From assembly GCF_026410925.1 (NCBI RefSeq), contig NZ_CP112972.1, positions 1,736,001 to 1,800,000 of the forward strand: 64,000 bases of DNA. Direction: 5' to 3'. This DNA is from Halovenus salina (GTDB lineage Archaea; Halobacteriota; Halobacteria; Halobacteriales; Haloarculaceae). Positions within the stretch are counted from its first letter, which is position 1; each line of letters begins with the position of its first letter. A program made the translations under genes and the position numbers. The notes below the pieces were generated by a model. The model saw nothing but the letters and a program-made list of their open reading frames with translations. It made no database searches and was not told where the DNA came from. This document shows, piece after piece, positions 35,664 to 44,775 of this stretch.

Positions 35664-36524
35664 TCACACCACCGCGTCGACCTCGGCAAGCAGGGCTTCG
35701 AGGTGGTCGGTCGCCTCCTCGTCTGGTCGCTGGTGGGGCGAGCGCGGGTAGCCCGCCGGTGCGCCCCGCTGTCGCATCGCCCACTTCAGCCCCGGGATTC
35801 CGTAGGTCGCTGTAATTGCTGTATTGACCCCGACAAGCCCCGCGTTCGTCGCCCTCGCACGCTCGGGGTCGGCCGCCGCTATCTCGCTGCACGCCCCCGG
35901 GTAGAGGTTCGCCAGCGCGAGCACGCCACCGCTGGCTCCGGCATCAAGTGCCTGTGCCAGCAGACTCCCGCTGCCGACCAGCAGATCGAAATCGGCCTCG
36001 GCGGTCCGGCGCTCGGTCTTGATGAAGGCCGCAAGGTCGCCCGAGGAGTCTTTCATCCCGGCGATGTTGGGGTGGGTCGCCAGGTCGGCGACGGTCTCGG
36101 GGTCGAGCCGCACGCCGGTGTATGTCGGAACAGAGTAGAGATACACCGGCAGGTCGGCGCTGTCGGCCACCTCTCGGTAGTAGGCCGCGAGCGTCGACTG
36201 GTCGTGGTCGTAGTAGAACGGCGTAACCACGAGCGCCGCGTCAGCGCCGGCCTCGGCCGCCGCATCTGTCGCCGCCAGCGTCTCGCGCAGGCCGGGGTGG
36301 CCGGTGCCCGCGAGCACCGGTACCGACGCCGCGTCGACGACCGTCTCGACGACGCGCTCTCGTTCGGCCGCGGTCAGCAGTTCGGCTTCGCTGTTCGAGC
36401 CACAGGGAACGAGAAAGTCGACGCCGCGGTCCTCGACCCAGTCGACGAGGTCGTGAAGTGCCGGATAGTCGACATCGCCGTCCTCGGTGAATGGGGTCAC
36501 GAGCGGTGGTCCGATACCGTGCAT
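35664..36524 (-). CDS. DapA/KDG-aldolase family Schiff-base lyase
   Basis: 286 residues. TIM-barrel class I aldolase of the dihydrodipicolinate synthase/N-acetylneuraminate lyase family: GIGPPLVTPFTEDGDVDY at the start, the phosphate/carboxylate loop GSNSEAELLT (GTTGE in classical DapA), the general-acid Tyr in VYLYSVPTYTG, and the Schiff-base Lys in IAGMKDSSGD. The altered loop suggests a 2-keto-3-deoxy sugar acid aldolase rather than lysine synthesis. No partner pathway genes are adjacent. Confidence 0.83.
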   Translation of the reverse strand: MHGIGPPLVTPFTEDGDVDYPALHDLVDWVEDRGVDFLVPCGSNSEAELLTAAERERVVETVVDAASVPVLAGTGHPGLRETLAATDAAAEAGADAALVVTPFYYDHDQSTLAAYYREVADSADLPVYLYSVPTYTGVRLDPETVADLATHPNIAGMKDSSGDLAAFIKTERRTAEADFDLLVGSGSLLAQALDAGASGGVLALANLYPGACSEIAAADPERARATNAGLVGVNTAITATYGIPGLKWAMRQRGAPAGYPRSPHQRPDEEATDHLEALLAEVDAVV

Positions 36525-36568
36525 GGGTGTGCCTCGGTTCGCCGGAACTTCAATCGTGGGGTGGCGAG

Positions 36569-37012
36569 CTACTTGACGAAGATAGAGTCGGCAGTCGCCG
36601 CGCCGACGACGCTGAACATCGCGCCGACGCTGACGGCTTTGAATGTCGTCTGAGCGAGCACGTCGACCTCTGTCGTATCGAGAAACGTCGACGGTGCACC
36701 GAACAGAAGCGCCAGGATTGCGACGGACCCAAACGAGACGCTCATAAGCGAGATGAATCTGACCGGTATCCCGAGAAGCCGCGGTTCGTCGCTTTTGTCA
36801 CGGGTCGTGTCGGCCGCGTAGAGTGCGGCGTACCCGGTGGCAAAAACAACCGCGACTGTGCCGAGTGCCTGAAAGATACTCATGTTGCCCGCAAGTGTCC
36901 ACACCTCCTCAGTGACGACAAACGGACCGGCGAGCAGGAAGCCGCCGACCAGTTGCTGTGCGGAGTCGGCCAGCCGAAAGCCGCGCGGGCGTCGTGGCCG
37001 GCGTATTTTCAT
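36569..37012 (-). CDS. Integral membrane protein (DUF2391-like)
   Basis: 147 residues with four probable helices and a basic N-terminus (MKIRRPRRPRGFRLADSAQQ). FLLAGPFVVTEEVWTLA and ISLMSVSFGSVAILALLFGAP resemble the DUF2391/TIGR02587 putative integral membrane family. No functional residues are recognised. It stands alone between the aldolase and phosphotransferase genes, on the same strand but with gaps of about 45-55 nt. Confidence 0.65.
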   Translation of the reverse strand: MKIRRPRRPRGFRLADSAQQLVGGFLLAGPFVVTEEVWTLAGNMSIFQALGTVAVVFATGYAALYAADTTRDKSDEPRLLGIPVRFISLMSVSFGSVAILALLFGAPSTFLDTTEVDVLAQTTFKAVSVGAMFSVVGAATADSIFVK

Positions 37013-37067
37013 ATCTCACGGTACCGAGCGGAGTGGGAAATAACACTCGGGTCGTGCGACGCCGGGG

Positions 37068-37979
37068 TCAAGCGAGCGTATCGAGCAGTTCGGTTACCGT
37101 GTCTCGAAGCTGTCGGGCGTTTTCCTCGGTCGCCTCCTGGTCGTATTGGTCCTGAACGTACAGCGACTCGAAGAAGTACACCAGGTTCAACAGGGTATAA
37201 AACGGCCGTCGCTCCTCGAACCCAGCGGGAAGCGGGCGAACCGACTCGTAGCTCTCGCGGAACCGCTGGGCACGCTCGCCCGGCTCCGGCCCGAACGTCG
37301 GCATCACCGTCCGCCAGAAATCGAACTCGCCGGGCGCGGCGATGGCGTGCTCGAAATCGACAAGACAGGCAACCTCGCCGTCGCGCACGGTGACGTGTTC
37401 GGGCGTCGCCCAGCCGTGACAACAGACCGACTCGCCCGCGCCGTCGAACGCGTCGGGGTGGTCGCGCAGACAGTCGAGCGTCCGCCGTGCGATGTCGCCG
37501 TGACCGTACCGTTCGAGCGTCGGGCGGTACTCGTGGACGTACTCGATTGCAGCCGCGTGCCACTCGTCGTGGCCGGTCGTGGCGAGACCGTTCCCGTCTG
37601 CTGGGTGGACCTGTCCGTACCCCTCGACGTGAGCCGCGGTCTCTCGGTGGAGGGTTGCCAGCCCGCAGCCTGCGGCGCTGGCCCACAGTTCGTCAGCGTC
37701 GGTGTCCGGCGTCGGCGCATCGGGATGGAACGCGGCGAGGTAGTAGTCCGGCCCACAGTCGAGAATCCGAGGAACCGGAACCGACGTTTTCGCGCCGACG
37801 AAGGCGATGACCGCCCCCTCCATGCCGGCGCTGCCAGTCTCGCCGGTGTCGAATTTGACGACGGCCCGCTCCCCTTCGACGGTGACCTCGTACACCGCGT
37901 GGGGCGGCACGTCGTGGAGCTGGCTGTCGATGCTGTACGACTCGAATCCTGCGAGTCTCTCGTGAATCTCGTCTCTCAT
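37068..37979 (-). CDS. APH-family phosphotransferase with altered catalytic loop
   Basis: 303 residues of aminoglycoside-phosphotransferase/choline-kinase type. ERAVVKFDTGE carries the ATP-binding Lys. The catalytic loop reads VCCHGWATPEHVTV and the metal loop VACLVDFEHA. The usual HGD catalytic Asp is Trp here, while the DFE-type metal Asp is retained. It may be an active kinase that uses another base, or a pseudokinase. Substrate unknown. Confidence 0.75.
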   Translation of the reverse strand: MRDEIHERLAGFESYSIDSQLHDVPPHAVYEVTVEGERAVVKFDTGETGSAGMEGAVIAFVGAKTSVPVPRILDCGPDYYLAAFHPDAPTPDTDADELWASAAGCGLATLHRETAAHVEGYGQVHPADGNGLATTGHDEWHAAAIEYVHEYRPTLERYGHGDIARRTLDCLRDHPDAFDGAGESVCCHGWATPEHVTVRDGEVACLVDFEHAIAAPGEFDFWRTVMPTFGPEPGERAQRFRESYESVRPLPAGFEERRPFYTLLNLVYFFESLYVQDQYDQEATEENARQLRDTVTELLDTLA

Positions 37980-38141
37980 GGATGGCCGCCACTGACGGGT
38001 GGCATCCGGCCGGGCTCAACACAGTGCTGTTGCTCCGGCCACAAAAACAATAACCAGATTCTCCTGTGAGTATATAACTAAGAGTGAATCGGCAACAATT
38101 TCGGAATTGTGCTGGCGGTACAAACGTGCAAAGTTCTTAGG

Positions 38142-38161
38142 GTCGTTCCGAACCAAGAACT
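38142..38161. other. Short inverted repeat before the glutaredoxin gene
   Basis: The leader just upstream of the glutaredoxin start contains AGTTCTT ... AAGAACT (7-bp arms, first arm beginning at about 38132) around GTTCCGAAC. A TATA-like GTATATAAC lies about 60 nt further upstream (38073-38081), so the mRNA probably has a leader carrying this hairpin. Role unknown; low confidence. Confidence 0.3.
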
Positions 38162-38165
38162 GATG

Positions 38166-38411
38166 ATGTCAACGATAGAACTCTACGACAGAGAGGACTG
38201 TCCGTACTCAAAGAAGGTCAGAGACAAGCTTGACGAACTCGACCTCGACTACGACGAGACACTCGTCCCGGACGCACACAGCGAACGCTCGGAGGTCGAG
38301 GAGGTGACCGGACAGACGGGCGTCCCGGCCATCCTCGACAACAGGATGGACGAGGAGTTTCTCGCCGACAGCGACGAGATTATCAGATATCTCGAACGAC
38401 AGTACAGCTAG
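38166..38411 (+). CDS. Glutaredoxin-like protein with CPYS active site
   Basis: 81 residues from ATG at 38166 (an ATG one codon earlier exists). Thioredoxin fold: [26 protein letters not shown], the cis-Pro segment [10 protein letters not shown], and [14 protein letters not shown]. The active site CPYS has a single Cys, as in monothiol glutaredoxins, whereas dithiol forms have CPYC. It probably handles thiol exchange or iron-sulfur transfer in the cytoplasm. It converges with a transducer gene, sharing stop-codon bases. Confidence 0.87.
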   Translation: MSTIELYDREDCPYSKKVRDKLDELDLDYDETLVPDAHSERSEVEEVTGQTGVPAILDNRMDEEFLADSDEIIRYLERQYS

Positions 38412-39622
38412 AGCTGTTCGGCGTAGCTCTTGAGCTCGGTGTGTAACGTTTCGTTTGCGGCCGCGATATCTGAGATTTCAGTCGATATCTGCGAGGCCTT
38501 GCGCGAGGCTTCGTCGATCATCAGCGCCAGTTCCTCCGCGCTTTCGGACTGTTCTTCTGTTGCGGTCTCGACCTCTTCGAGAGCAGTCGAAACAGACGTG
38601 ACGTGCTCCTCGATGCTGTCGAACGTATCGAGTGCTTGCGTAACAGCCTCGACGCCGTCGTCGGTCTCGCTCTCCAGTTCGTCTAGTTCCCGCGCGGCCT
38701 CGGCGGTGCCGGACTGAATCACGTCGACGAGTTCCTCAATTTCTCCCGCCTGTGCTTTGCTCTTCTCGGCGAGAGATTTGACCTCGTCGGCGACGACCGC
38801 AAAGCCCTCGCTGTCGCCCCCGGCACGAGCGGCCTCGATTGAGGCGTTCAGCGCAAGCATGTTCGTCTGCTCGGCGATGTCGTCGATGACATCGACGATT
38901 TCGTCAATCTCAGAGGTACGGTCCTGGAGTGTGTCGACCTGGTCGCCGACCTGCGTTGCCCTGTCGTTGATGCGTTCGAGGCGGTCGGCCATCTCTCCGG
39001 CCCGCTGTCGGCCCATCTGGGCGAGGTCCTGTGCCTCGTCACTCTGTTCGTTTACCTCCTGTGCGGTCACCGCAATCTCCTCGGTCGCGGCGTTGATGTC
39101 GTCGATTTCGCCCGCGAGATTGTCCGTGTTCTCGGCCTGCTGGTCGACCAGCGTCTGAATCTCGAAGGAGCTCTCCTGGATATCGGTCGCCTGGTCGACC
39201 AGCTCGGTCACCGACCGGTCGGTCTGTGTCGCACCGAAGAGGCGAGGCGCGAGCGCAGCCGTATCTGTCGTCACAATCCGCGAGAGCGCAGCGGTCGCGG
39301 CCGATTGGTTCCCGTCGGCGACCAGCGTCGCCTGGAGCGTCGAGAGCGCCTCGAAGAACTCCTCGGAGGTCGTCTCTGTCTCGGTGACGAGTGTGACGAG
39401 GTCCTCGTATGCGCTCTCCCCGTTCGGGAGCGTGTTCGTGAAGTACTCGGTCACACAGGCCAGCAAGTCCTCGCTCCGCGTGTCGAGGTGTGTCGAGATG
39501 TAGTCGGTCGTCTCCTCGCGCGATTCGGGGAGTGCTGTCTCTGCGGTGTACCGTAGCTCGGCCGTCGGCGTCGAGAGCGTGGTCGCCGTCTCCACGTCGA
39601 CGCTGGGGTCTGAGGTACTCAT
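38408..39622 (-). CDS. Soluble methyl-accepting transducer protein (Htr type)
   Basis: 404 residues from ATG at 39622. There are no membrane helices. The N-terminal ~150 residues form a helical sensor region, weakly like a globin-coupled sensor. The C-terminal half is a long coiled coil with the MCP hairpin tip [42 protein letters not shown], which docks CheA/CheW, and Glu/Gln-rich methylation helices. It should sense a cytoplasmic or dissolved signal and control flagellar rotation. Starts further upstream give Ser/Arg-rich nonsense sequence. Confidence 0.85.
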   Translation of the reverse strand: MSTSDPSVDVETATTLSTPTAELRYTAETALPESREETTDYISTHLDTRSEDLLACVTEYFTNTLPNGESAYEDLVTLVTETETTSEEFFEALSTLQATLVADGNQSAATAALSRIVTTDTAALAPRLFGATQTDRSVTELVDQATDIQESSFEIQTLVDQQAENTDNLAGEIDDINAATEEIAVTAQEVNEQSDEAQDLAQMGRQRAGEMADRLERINDRATQVGDQVDTLQDRTSEIDEIVDVIDDIAEQTNMLALNASIEAARAGGDSEGFAVVADEVKSLAEKSKAQAGEIEELVDVIQSGTAEAARELDELESETDDGVEAVTQALDTFDSIEEHVTSVSTALEEVETATEEQSESAEELALMIDEASRKASQISTEISDIAAANETLHTELKSYAEQL

Positions 39623-39729
39623 GTCGTATTGGTATTGGTGGGGATACCAGATAATCGTTCTGTGGGACGAGAACCAGGCTATCGTAGTATCTCCGGGGAA
39701 TGTTGAAGTCGCCGGAACCGTAACCACAG

Positions 39730-40368
39730 ATGAACGTGTCGATGCGAGACCGCAGAGAGCTACTGACACTGCTTGCAGGAACCGCCGGCCTCGCCGGCTG
39801 TCTGGAGTCATCGAGCGATGCAGAGACGCCGGCCGCGGAGACACCGGCCGACTCCCCGACCGAAACTGACGCCTCGACGCCAACGACGACCGACAGCGAT
39901 CCGACGGCGACCCAGACCGACAGGGCAACCGCCGAGGAGACGCCAACCGACACCGAGACACCGACCCCCGAGTCGCTCTTTCCGGGGTACGAGACGACCG
40001 AGATAGCGTTCGCGACACCCGAGGGTGAGCAACTGGCCTCGATTACCGCTGCACTCGCCGAGACCACAGAGGAGTGGCGGCTCGGCCTCAGCGACACCGA
40101 GTCGCTGCCCGAAGACTGGGGGATGTTGTTCGTCGACGACTCGGTGTCGGACCGGCGTTTCTGGATGAAAGAGATGGACTTCGGCCTCGATATGCTCTTT
40201 GTCGACGACGAGAAGACCATTACGAGCATCAGCCACGCTCCCGAGCCGGAGGGCGACGGGAGAGATGACACATACAATGGTCGCGGTCAGTACGTCCTCG
40301 AAGTCAACTACAGATGGACCGAACGAAACGGCGTCTCCGAAGGCGACGTGCTCGAATTCGAGCTGTAG
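39730..40368 (+). CDS. DUF192 Tat lipoprotein
   Basis: 212 residues. The signal [20 protein letters not shown] (second Met, 39742, is an equally good start) ends in a lipobox Cys. A ~60-residue Thr/Glu/Pro-rich linker follows, likely glycosylated. Then a DUF192 domain: [41 protein letters not shown] and YVLEVN. DUF192 proteins are exported beta-barrel domains of unknown activity. It is divergent from the transducer gene. Confidence 0.8.
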   Translation: MNVSMRDRRELLTLLAGTAGLAGCLESSSDAETPAAETPADSPTETDASTPTTTDSDPTATQTDRATAEETPTDTETPTPESLFPGYETTEIAFATPEGEQLASITAALAETTEEWRLGLSDTESLPEDWGMLFVDDSVSDRRFWMKEMDFGLDMLFVDDEKTITSISHAPEPEGDGRDDTYNGRGQYVLEVNYRWTERNGVSEGDVLEFEL

Positions 40369-40468
40369 CTAGCCGGCGTGGGTTACGGAAAATCGAACCG
40401 CTTGCTTCGCTCGCGGACTACCGTTCTTCGGAAGGCTCGCGGGTCACGTCGTTCCCCGCTCGCTAAAC

Positions 40469-40501
40469 CGAGGAACGGTTCGCCGTGCTCACCGTTCCTC
40501 G
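40469..40501. terminator. Hairpin at the end of spt5
   Basis: CGAGGAACGGT (40469-40479) pairs perfectly with ACCGTTCCTCG (40491-40501), with an 11-nt loop. The right arm encodes the last residues of Spt5 and the hairpin straddles its stop codon. It may protect or terminate the secE-spt5 transcript. The surrounding 120 nt to the DUF192 gene are rich in CGCTCGC-type words and hold no gene. Confidence 0.45.
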
Positions 40502-40926
40502 CTATCCAGCACACGAATCTGGTCGCCCCGCACCGTCACCGGAATCGGGACCGTCGCCTCGTAGAGTTCGACGGTCACCTGGTCTTTGCCCTCGTCGATG
40601 CGCTGGACCTGGGCTTTCTCGCCTTTGAACGGTCCGGCGATGAGTTCGACAATGTCACCCTCGGCAATGCCCTCAACGTCGGGCGTCGGCGAGAGGAAGT
40701 GCTCGATTTCGGCCATCGAGGTCTGCCCTGGGACGACGCCGTTGGCGTGGGGAATCTCGTCGAGGATGCGCTCGAACACCGAGGAGTCCTCGGCTTCGAC
40801 CATCACGTAGGAGGTGACCGAATCCGGCGCGAGGGCAGCATGAATCTCGGGTTCCTCGCGGTTGATAATCATGTCTGCGACGGTCTGTTCCTGGCTGGCC
40901 GTCGTCTTCACGGCGTAGATTCCCAT
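40489..40926 (-). CDS. spt5: Transcription elongation factor Spt5
   Basis: 145 residues from ATG at 40926. The NGN domain (GIYAVKTTASQEQTVADMI ... YVMVEAEDSSVFERILDEIPHANGVVPG) is followed by a KOW motif (IAEGDIVELIAGPFKGEKAQVQRID). It binds the RNA polymerase clamp with Spt4 and raises processivity. It overlaps the secE stop by one base (TGATG), which is the archaeal secE-spt5 order. Confidence 0.93.
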   Translation of the reverse strand: MGIYAVKTTASQEQTVADMIINREEPEIHAALAPDSVTSYVMVEAEDSSVFERILDEIPHANGVVPGQTSMAEIEHFLSPTPDVEGIAEGDIVELIAGPFKGEKAQVQRIDEGKDQVTVELYEATVPIPVTVRGDQIRVLDSEER

Positions 40927-41099
40927 CACGGACCACCCGGCACGAACGTCATGAACGCGAAGATGGCGAACCCGATAAACCCAACGAGGATGATTCCCAG
41001 TCCGGCAATCTTGGCGACCTGACTGAACTCCTCCCACGCGGGCGTGCTCGCCAACTTGAGGACGCGAACGTACGAGCTGAGGTCTGTTGGCGTGTTCAT
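40926..41099 (-). CDS. secE: Preprotein translocase subunit SecE (Sec61-gamma)
   Basis: 57 residues read from the DNA: an N-terminal amphipathic helix (LSSYVRVLKLASTPAWEEF) then a single membrane helix (IAGLGIILVGFIGFAIFAFM). This is the SecE/Sec61-gamma plan, and the conserved segment TPxWEEFxxVAKI is present. It stabilises the SecY channel. The gene ends in a TGATG overlap with spt5. In many euryarchaea ftsZ1 lies directly upstream; here about 0.85 kb of inserted DNA separates them. Confidence 0.9.
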   Translation of the reverse strand: MNTPTDLSSYVRVLKLASTPAWEEFSQVAKIAGLGIILVGFIGFAIFAFMTFVPGGP

Positions 41100-41150
41100 G
41101 GAAAGTGATTTCCGCCGCGTGCTTTTCTATCTATTGGTTGGAGACTAAGG

Positions 41151-41312
41151 GAGCGCCGGCGCATCCGCGAGAACCTCGCCTGGGCCTTCGTCTACAACGC
41201 GCTCGCGATTCCGCTGGCCGTCTCCGGACTGCTGAATCCGCTGTTTGCCGCCCTGGCAATGGCAACGAGCAGTCTGCTGGTCGTCGCAAACGCCGCACGG
41301 ACGACCAAGTGA
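41151..41312 (+). pseudogene. 3' remnant of a copper P-type ATPase gene
   Basis: The frame beginning [16 protein letters not shown] and running through [20 protein letters not shown] to ARTTK and a TGA stop is the last ~53 residues of a CopA-type ATPase. It matches the C-terminus of the ATPase encoded at 60.2 kb (RRRIRENIAWAFLYNAVAI...) almost residue for residue. Nothing of the rest of the gene is present. It is a decayed or transferred fragment lying between secE and a toxin-antitoxin locus. Confidence 0.85.
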
Positions 41313-41341
41313 GAGGAAGTCAAACAGCCAGCATTCACTCG

Positions 41342-41776
41342 TTACGGAACAAGCTCATCTGGTGGAACAGCTCCGTGGTCAAGTAACTCTCCGTCGAAAG
41401 TTGTCAACGTCGCATCGATGTCGTCTGCAAGAGCGAGTAGTACGCAGTCAAGTGTGTACAGGATCGTCTCCTGTTGACGGCTGTAAGCTGTAATCTGGTC
41501 GCTAATTTCAGGTGCGTAAATATCGACTCGCGTGTAGATATCCGAAAGAACATCTTCGACCCTGTTTTGTTCGACGGTTTTCTTTTTCGTCATCACAGAC
41601 CGAATCTCCATCAGGTTCAGGATGGAGGTACAGAAGTCGTACTCCTGATTCAGAAGCCTGGTCGCTGTTTGACCACGGTCGGGTTCGTTCGTGAGACTCG
41701 CCACGAAGACGTTCGTATCGACAAAACCCTCATTCTCGCTGTTCTCGTACTGCTGTGACAGAATCGACTTCGACAT
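41342..41776 (-). CDS. PIN-domain toxin (VapC-like)
   Basis: 144 residues from the in-frame ATG at 41776; the PIN core starts at residue ~17 with GFVDTNVFVASLTNEPDRGQ. A Glu in NLMEIRSVMTKK and the Asp pair in LYTLDCVLLALADDIDATLTTFDGELL complete the acidic site. The ATG lies inside the preceding small antitoxin-like gene (47-nt overlap), and no better in-frame start is seen nearer the core. It sits in DNA inserted between secE and ftsZ1. Confidence 0.78.
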   Translation of the reverse strand: MSKSILSQQYENSENEGFVDTNVFVASLTNEPDRGQTATRLLNQEYDFCTSILNLMEIRSVMTKKKTVEQNRVEDVLSDIYTRVDIYAPEISDQITAYSRQQETILYTLDCVLLALADDIDATLTTFDGELLDHGAVPPDELVP

Positions 41777-41873
41777 CTGCGAGGCGTCCAGAGAGTAGTT
41801 CACCGAGGGCCACCGAACTGTCATCGTCCTCGTGAAACTCGTCCCACTCGGGAGCGCCAGCATAACTACCCAT
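41730..41873 (-). CDS. Small acidic antitoxin-like protein upstream of the PIN toxin
   Basis: 47 residues read from the DNA (MGSYAGAPEWDEFHEDDD ... SVTAVREQRE, then TGA). It is very acidic in the middle and ends basic, and overlaps the PIN toxin gene out of frame. Order, size and overlap match the small antitoxins of haloarchaeal PIN-type pairs. No known DNA-binding fold is evident, so the identification rests on context. Confidence 0.55.
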   Translation of the reverse strand: MGSYAGAPEWDEFHEDDDSSVALGELLSGRLADVEVDSVTAVREQRE

Positions 41874-41954
41874 ACATCCGCGTAGCAGGAGTGGTAATAA
41901 ATCTCTTTGGACAAGAAAGGCTCGATACCCGAAGTACGCAGTCAGCTAGACAGA

Positions 41955-43109
41955 CTATTCGACGTAGTCGATGTCGTCGCCAACCTGCTTGGCGGCGCGC
42001 TCCTGCTTGGCCTCGCTTTTGCCGTAGATCTGTGGGCTCTCGACGCCCGTGACGACGATCATCGTCTCCATCTTGCCCTCGAACTCCTGGTTGACAGAGG
42101 CACCCCAGATGATGCGAGCGTCGGGATCGATGCGGTCGTAGATTTCCTCGACGACGCCCTCTGCCTCTTCGATTGACATGTCGGGACCACCGACGACGTT
42201 GACCAGGGCACTGTTTGCGCCGTCGAACTCTACGTCAAGGAGCGGTGACCTGAGTGCAGACCGAATCGAGTCCTGGGCCTTGTTCTCGGAATCGCTCTCG
42301 CCCAGACCAATCATGGCGACGCCGCCGTTTTCCATGATGGTCCGAACGTCGGCGAAGTCGACGTTGACGAGACCGGGTTTGGTGATGAGTTCGGTCATCC
42401 CCTTGACCGAACGCATCAGCACGCGGTCACAGATCTTAAACGCGTCCTGCAGCGGCATCGACGGCGCGTAATCGAGCAGACGGTCGTTGGGGACCACAAT
42501 GACGGTATCGGAGACAGAGCGGAGGCGTTCGAGGCCAGCGTCGGCGTTTGCCCGCCGGCGCTCACCCTCGGCGGTGAACGGAATCGTCACAATAGAGATA
42601 GTCAGCGCGCCGGCGTCCTGTGCTGCCTGTGCGACGACCGGGGCGGCTCCTGTCCCGGTTCCACCGCCGAGTCCGGCGGTGACAAAGACCATATCTGAGC
42701 CGTCGATAGATTGCTGGATGTCTTCGAGATTCTCCTGTGCGGCCTCCTCGCCGATTTTCGGGACCGAGCCGGCACCGCGACCGCCCGTTCGCTTCTTGCC
42801 GATGAGGATTTTCGTGTCGGCGTCGACCTCGTCTGCGAGGTGCTGGGCGTCGGTGTTTGCGGCGACCAGCTTCGCGCCGTGAATCCCCTCCTCCATCATC
42901 CGGGTGACGGTGTTACCGCCTGCCCCGCCACAGCCGACGACGGTGATTTTCGTTTCGAGATCTCCGACGACCTCCGCGAGCTCCTCGTCGGTCATCGTTC
43001 CGGAGGTCGATGGCTCCTCCGTCGTCGGGCCGCTGTCGGCCGGTTCCTCCCGAACCTCATCTCGTTCCTCCTCGGCCTCCTCGATCGCGTCGTCGATAAT
43101 CGAATCCAT
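41955..43109 (-). CDS. ftsZ1: Cell division protein FtsZ1
   Basis: 384 residues. An acidic 45-residue N-terminal extension precedes the tubulin/FtsZ GTPase: [17 protein letters not shown], the tubulin signature [15 protein letters not shown], the T5-region and the catalytic T7 loop [11 protein letters not shown]. The C-terminal domain ends with a short hydrophilic tail ([20 protein letters not shown]). It polymerises into the division ring. The start codon lies just below a TTAATA box for a leaderless message. It belongs to the ftsZ1-secE-spt5 arrangement, here interrupted. Confidence 0.94.
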   Translation of the reverse strand: MDSIIDDAIEEAEEERDEVREEPADSGPTTEEPSTSGTMTDEELAEVVGDLETKITVVGCGGAGGNTVTRMMEEGIHGAKLVAANTDAQHLADEVDADTKILIGKKRTGGRGAGSVPKIGEEAAQENLEDIQQSIDGSDMVFVTAGLGGGTGTGAAPVVAQAAQDAGALTISIVTIPFTAEGERRRANADAGLERLRSVSDTVIVVPNDRLLDYAPSMPLQDAFKICDRVLMRSVKGMTELITKPGLVNVDFADVRTIMENGGVAMIGLGESDSENKAQDSIRSALRSPLLDVEFDGANSALVNVVGGPDMSIEEAEGVVEEIYDRIDPDARIIWGASVNQEFEGKMETMIVVTGVESPQIYGKSEAKQERAAKQVGDDIDYVE

Positions 43110-43131
43110 AATTTAAATACCCATTGCAGGG

Positions 43132-43142
43132 CGAGTATTAAT
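43132..43142 (-). promoter_or_regulatory. ftsZ1 TATA box
   Basis: TAATTAATACT on the minus strand lies about 26 nt upstream of the ftsZ1 start codon, the position expected for a leaderless haloarchaeal transcript. Confidence 0.5.
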
Positions 43143-43253
43143 TACTTTTCCCTCCTGTCTGACCGGTGTCTGACGCTCATACCGCGGTATTTCGTGTGGA
43201 AATTACGGCTGATTCTCGGAGTGGTGGCCAAATCTCCAGACGAAACGGAGGGG

Positions 43254-44639
43254 CTAGCTCGGCGGTGAGAGTTCGAATCGACGGCTCCGTTCGTCGTGGA
43301 CAGCCCCAGGGGGAATCGTCTCGCCGTCGACCTCGATTGGTTCCCCGGCGGCGAGTTTACCAAACGCAGGTCCCTCGGCGACGCCGAGGGTGCGCGCCTT
43401 CTCGTCGTCGAAGACCCGCTGGCGGGCGAGGGCCGTCTCTCCGTCGACTTCGACGCTGTCGTATTTCGACCGTAGCACGTCCAGAAGCGCCTCGACGACC
43501 GTCTCGCGGTCGGCTTCGGGGTCGAGGACGAGCGGGCCAGTCGGTCGAGTTCCGCCCTGGTCGGTCCCGAACGCAAGCGCCGTCTCCACGAGCGCGTCGT
43601 ACGTCGCCTCGCGGTCGATACCACGTGCTTCGTCAAGCAGGTCTGACGGCAGTTCACGCACCCTGTAGGAGTCGGGCAAGTCACCAGACCGGGCGGGCCT
43701 CCCGAACCGGAGTCCGGCGTCGACCGACATCACCTCGTCCTCGGCAGTCCGGACGAATCCGAGAGGGACGCCGTCAGTCTCACGAACCCAGGTCTCTGAG
43801 ACCGTGCGGTAGCCGAGCGCGTCGAGGTGTTCAGCCGCCGGCCCCTCCACGAGGGCGTAGGCGCTTGCACTCTTCTCGAAGGCCTGTCCGAAGACCGACT
43901 CGGCGGCCGGGCTGTCGAGGTCGCCGACCGCGTCGAGTCCCCACTCGGCAAGGATGTGTCCGACCGTCCAGTCGGTCTCCTCGATGATGCGCTCGAAACG
44001 CGGCGCGTAGTGGCCTCCGCCGATGCCGACGAGCTGTCGCCGCCGCTGGTCGGAAGTTCCGTCGGTCCAGGGGCCGTTCTCGGGCGAGCGGTGTGGCGGC
44101 GTCTCGCGCAAATCGAGAATCGCACGGGCAACCGCCCGAGCGGCGTCTGGGTCGTCCCACTGCGCTGGCCCGCTCCCGACCTCGACGAACAGCGACGGGA
44201 CGCCGACATCGGTCGGGCCGTGATGAGTGCACTCGATGCCGACACCGTACTCCGGCGGTGCGTGGGTATCGAGCGCCTCGCGGACCACATTGAGGGCGTT
44301 CGGACAGGCTTCGGCGAGGGTGTTGTCCTCGCCGCCGTGTTCGGCCGGGCCGACGTTGCCCGTGTGGTGGGCGGTCAACAGTGGACCAGTCTCGCCGGCG
44401 TGTCGGGAGGCGACGGCGAGCAGGTCGATATCGTCGAAGGCGTCGGCCGGCCGGACGATATCCAGATGCCGGTCGTCGAACTCACGCAGCTGTGCCCCGT
44501 CGGTCTCGTAGACGGTCCCCCCGCCCGCTCCATCGGGGCGGCCTTCGTCCTCGCGGGCCTCCCAGTCCGCGATAGCACGCAGCTGTTTGCCGATGTGCAC
44601 CGAGACGCTGTCGGCGCGGGAGACCAGTATCCCGAGCAT
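43254..44639 (-). CDS. dtdA: D-aminoacyl-tRNA deacylase (archaeal DtdA)
   Basis: 461 residues from ATG at 44639 (MLGILVSRADSVSVHIG). The N-terminal half carries ASRHAGETGPLLTAHHTGNVGPAEHGG and GIECTHHGPTDVGVPSLFVEVGS, the His-rich zinc/catalytic region of DTD2. GIGGGHYAPRF follows. The C-terminal ~200 residues are a haloarchaeal extension with YDSVEVDGETALARQRVFDDEKARTLGV and KLAAGEPIEVDG. It removes D-amino acids from tRNA. Upstream starts read into unrelated sequence. Confidence 0.9.
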   Translation of the reverse strand: MLGILVSRADSVSVHIGKQLRAIADWEAREDEGRPDGAGGGTVYETDGAQLREFDDRHLDIVRPADAFDDIDLLAVASRHAGETGPLLTAHHTGNVGPAEHGGEDNTLAEACPNALNVVREALDTHAPPEYGVGIECTHHGPTDVGVPSLFVEVGSGPAQWDDPDAARAVARAILDLRETPPHRSPENGPWTDGTSDQRRRQLVGIGGGHYAPRFERIIEETDWTVGHILAEWGLDAVGDLDSPAAESVFGQAFEKSASAYALVEGPAAEHLDALGYRTVSETWVRETDGVPLGFVRTAEDEVMSVDAGLRFGRPARSGDLPDSYRVRELPSDLLDEARGIDREATYDALVETALAFGTDQGGTRPTGPLVLDPEADRETVVEALLDVLRSKYDSVEVDGETALARQRVFDDEKARTLGVAEGPAFGKLAAGEPIEVDGETIPPGAVHDERSRRFELSPPS

Positions 44640-44775
44640 ATCTCTCTCTGAGAGAAGCGTCGGCAAAACGGTTGTTATCCCGTGCAGGCAGTGTGACAAA
44701 CGAGCCCTGAACGCTCGACAAGGGACAAACAACCCCGGGAATTAATGTAGTGCCCGCCGCTATGTCGAGTATCAC

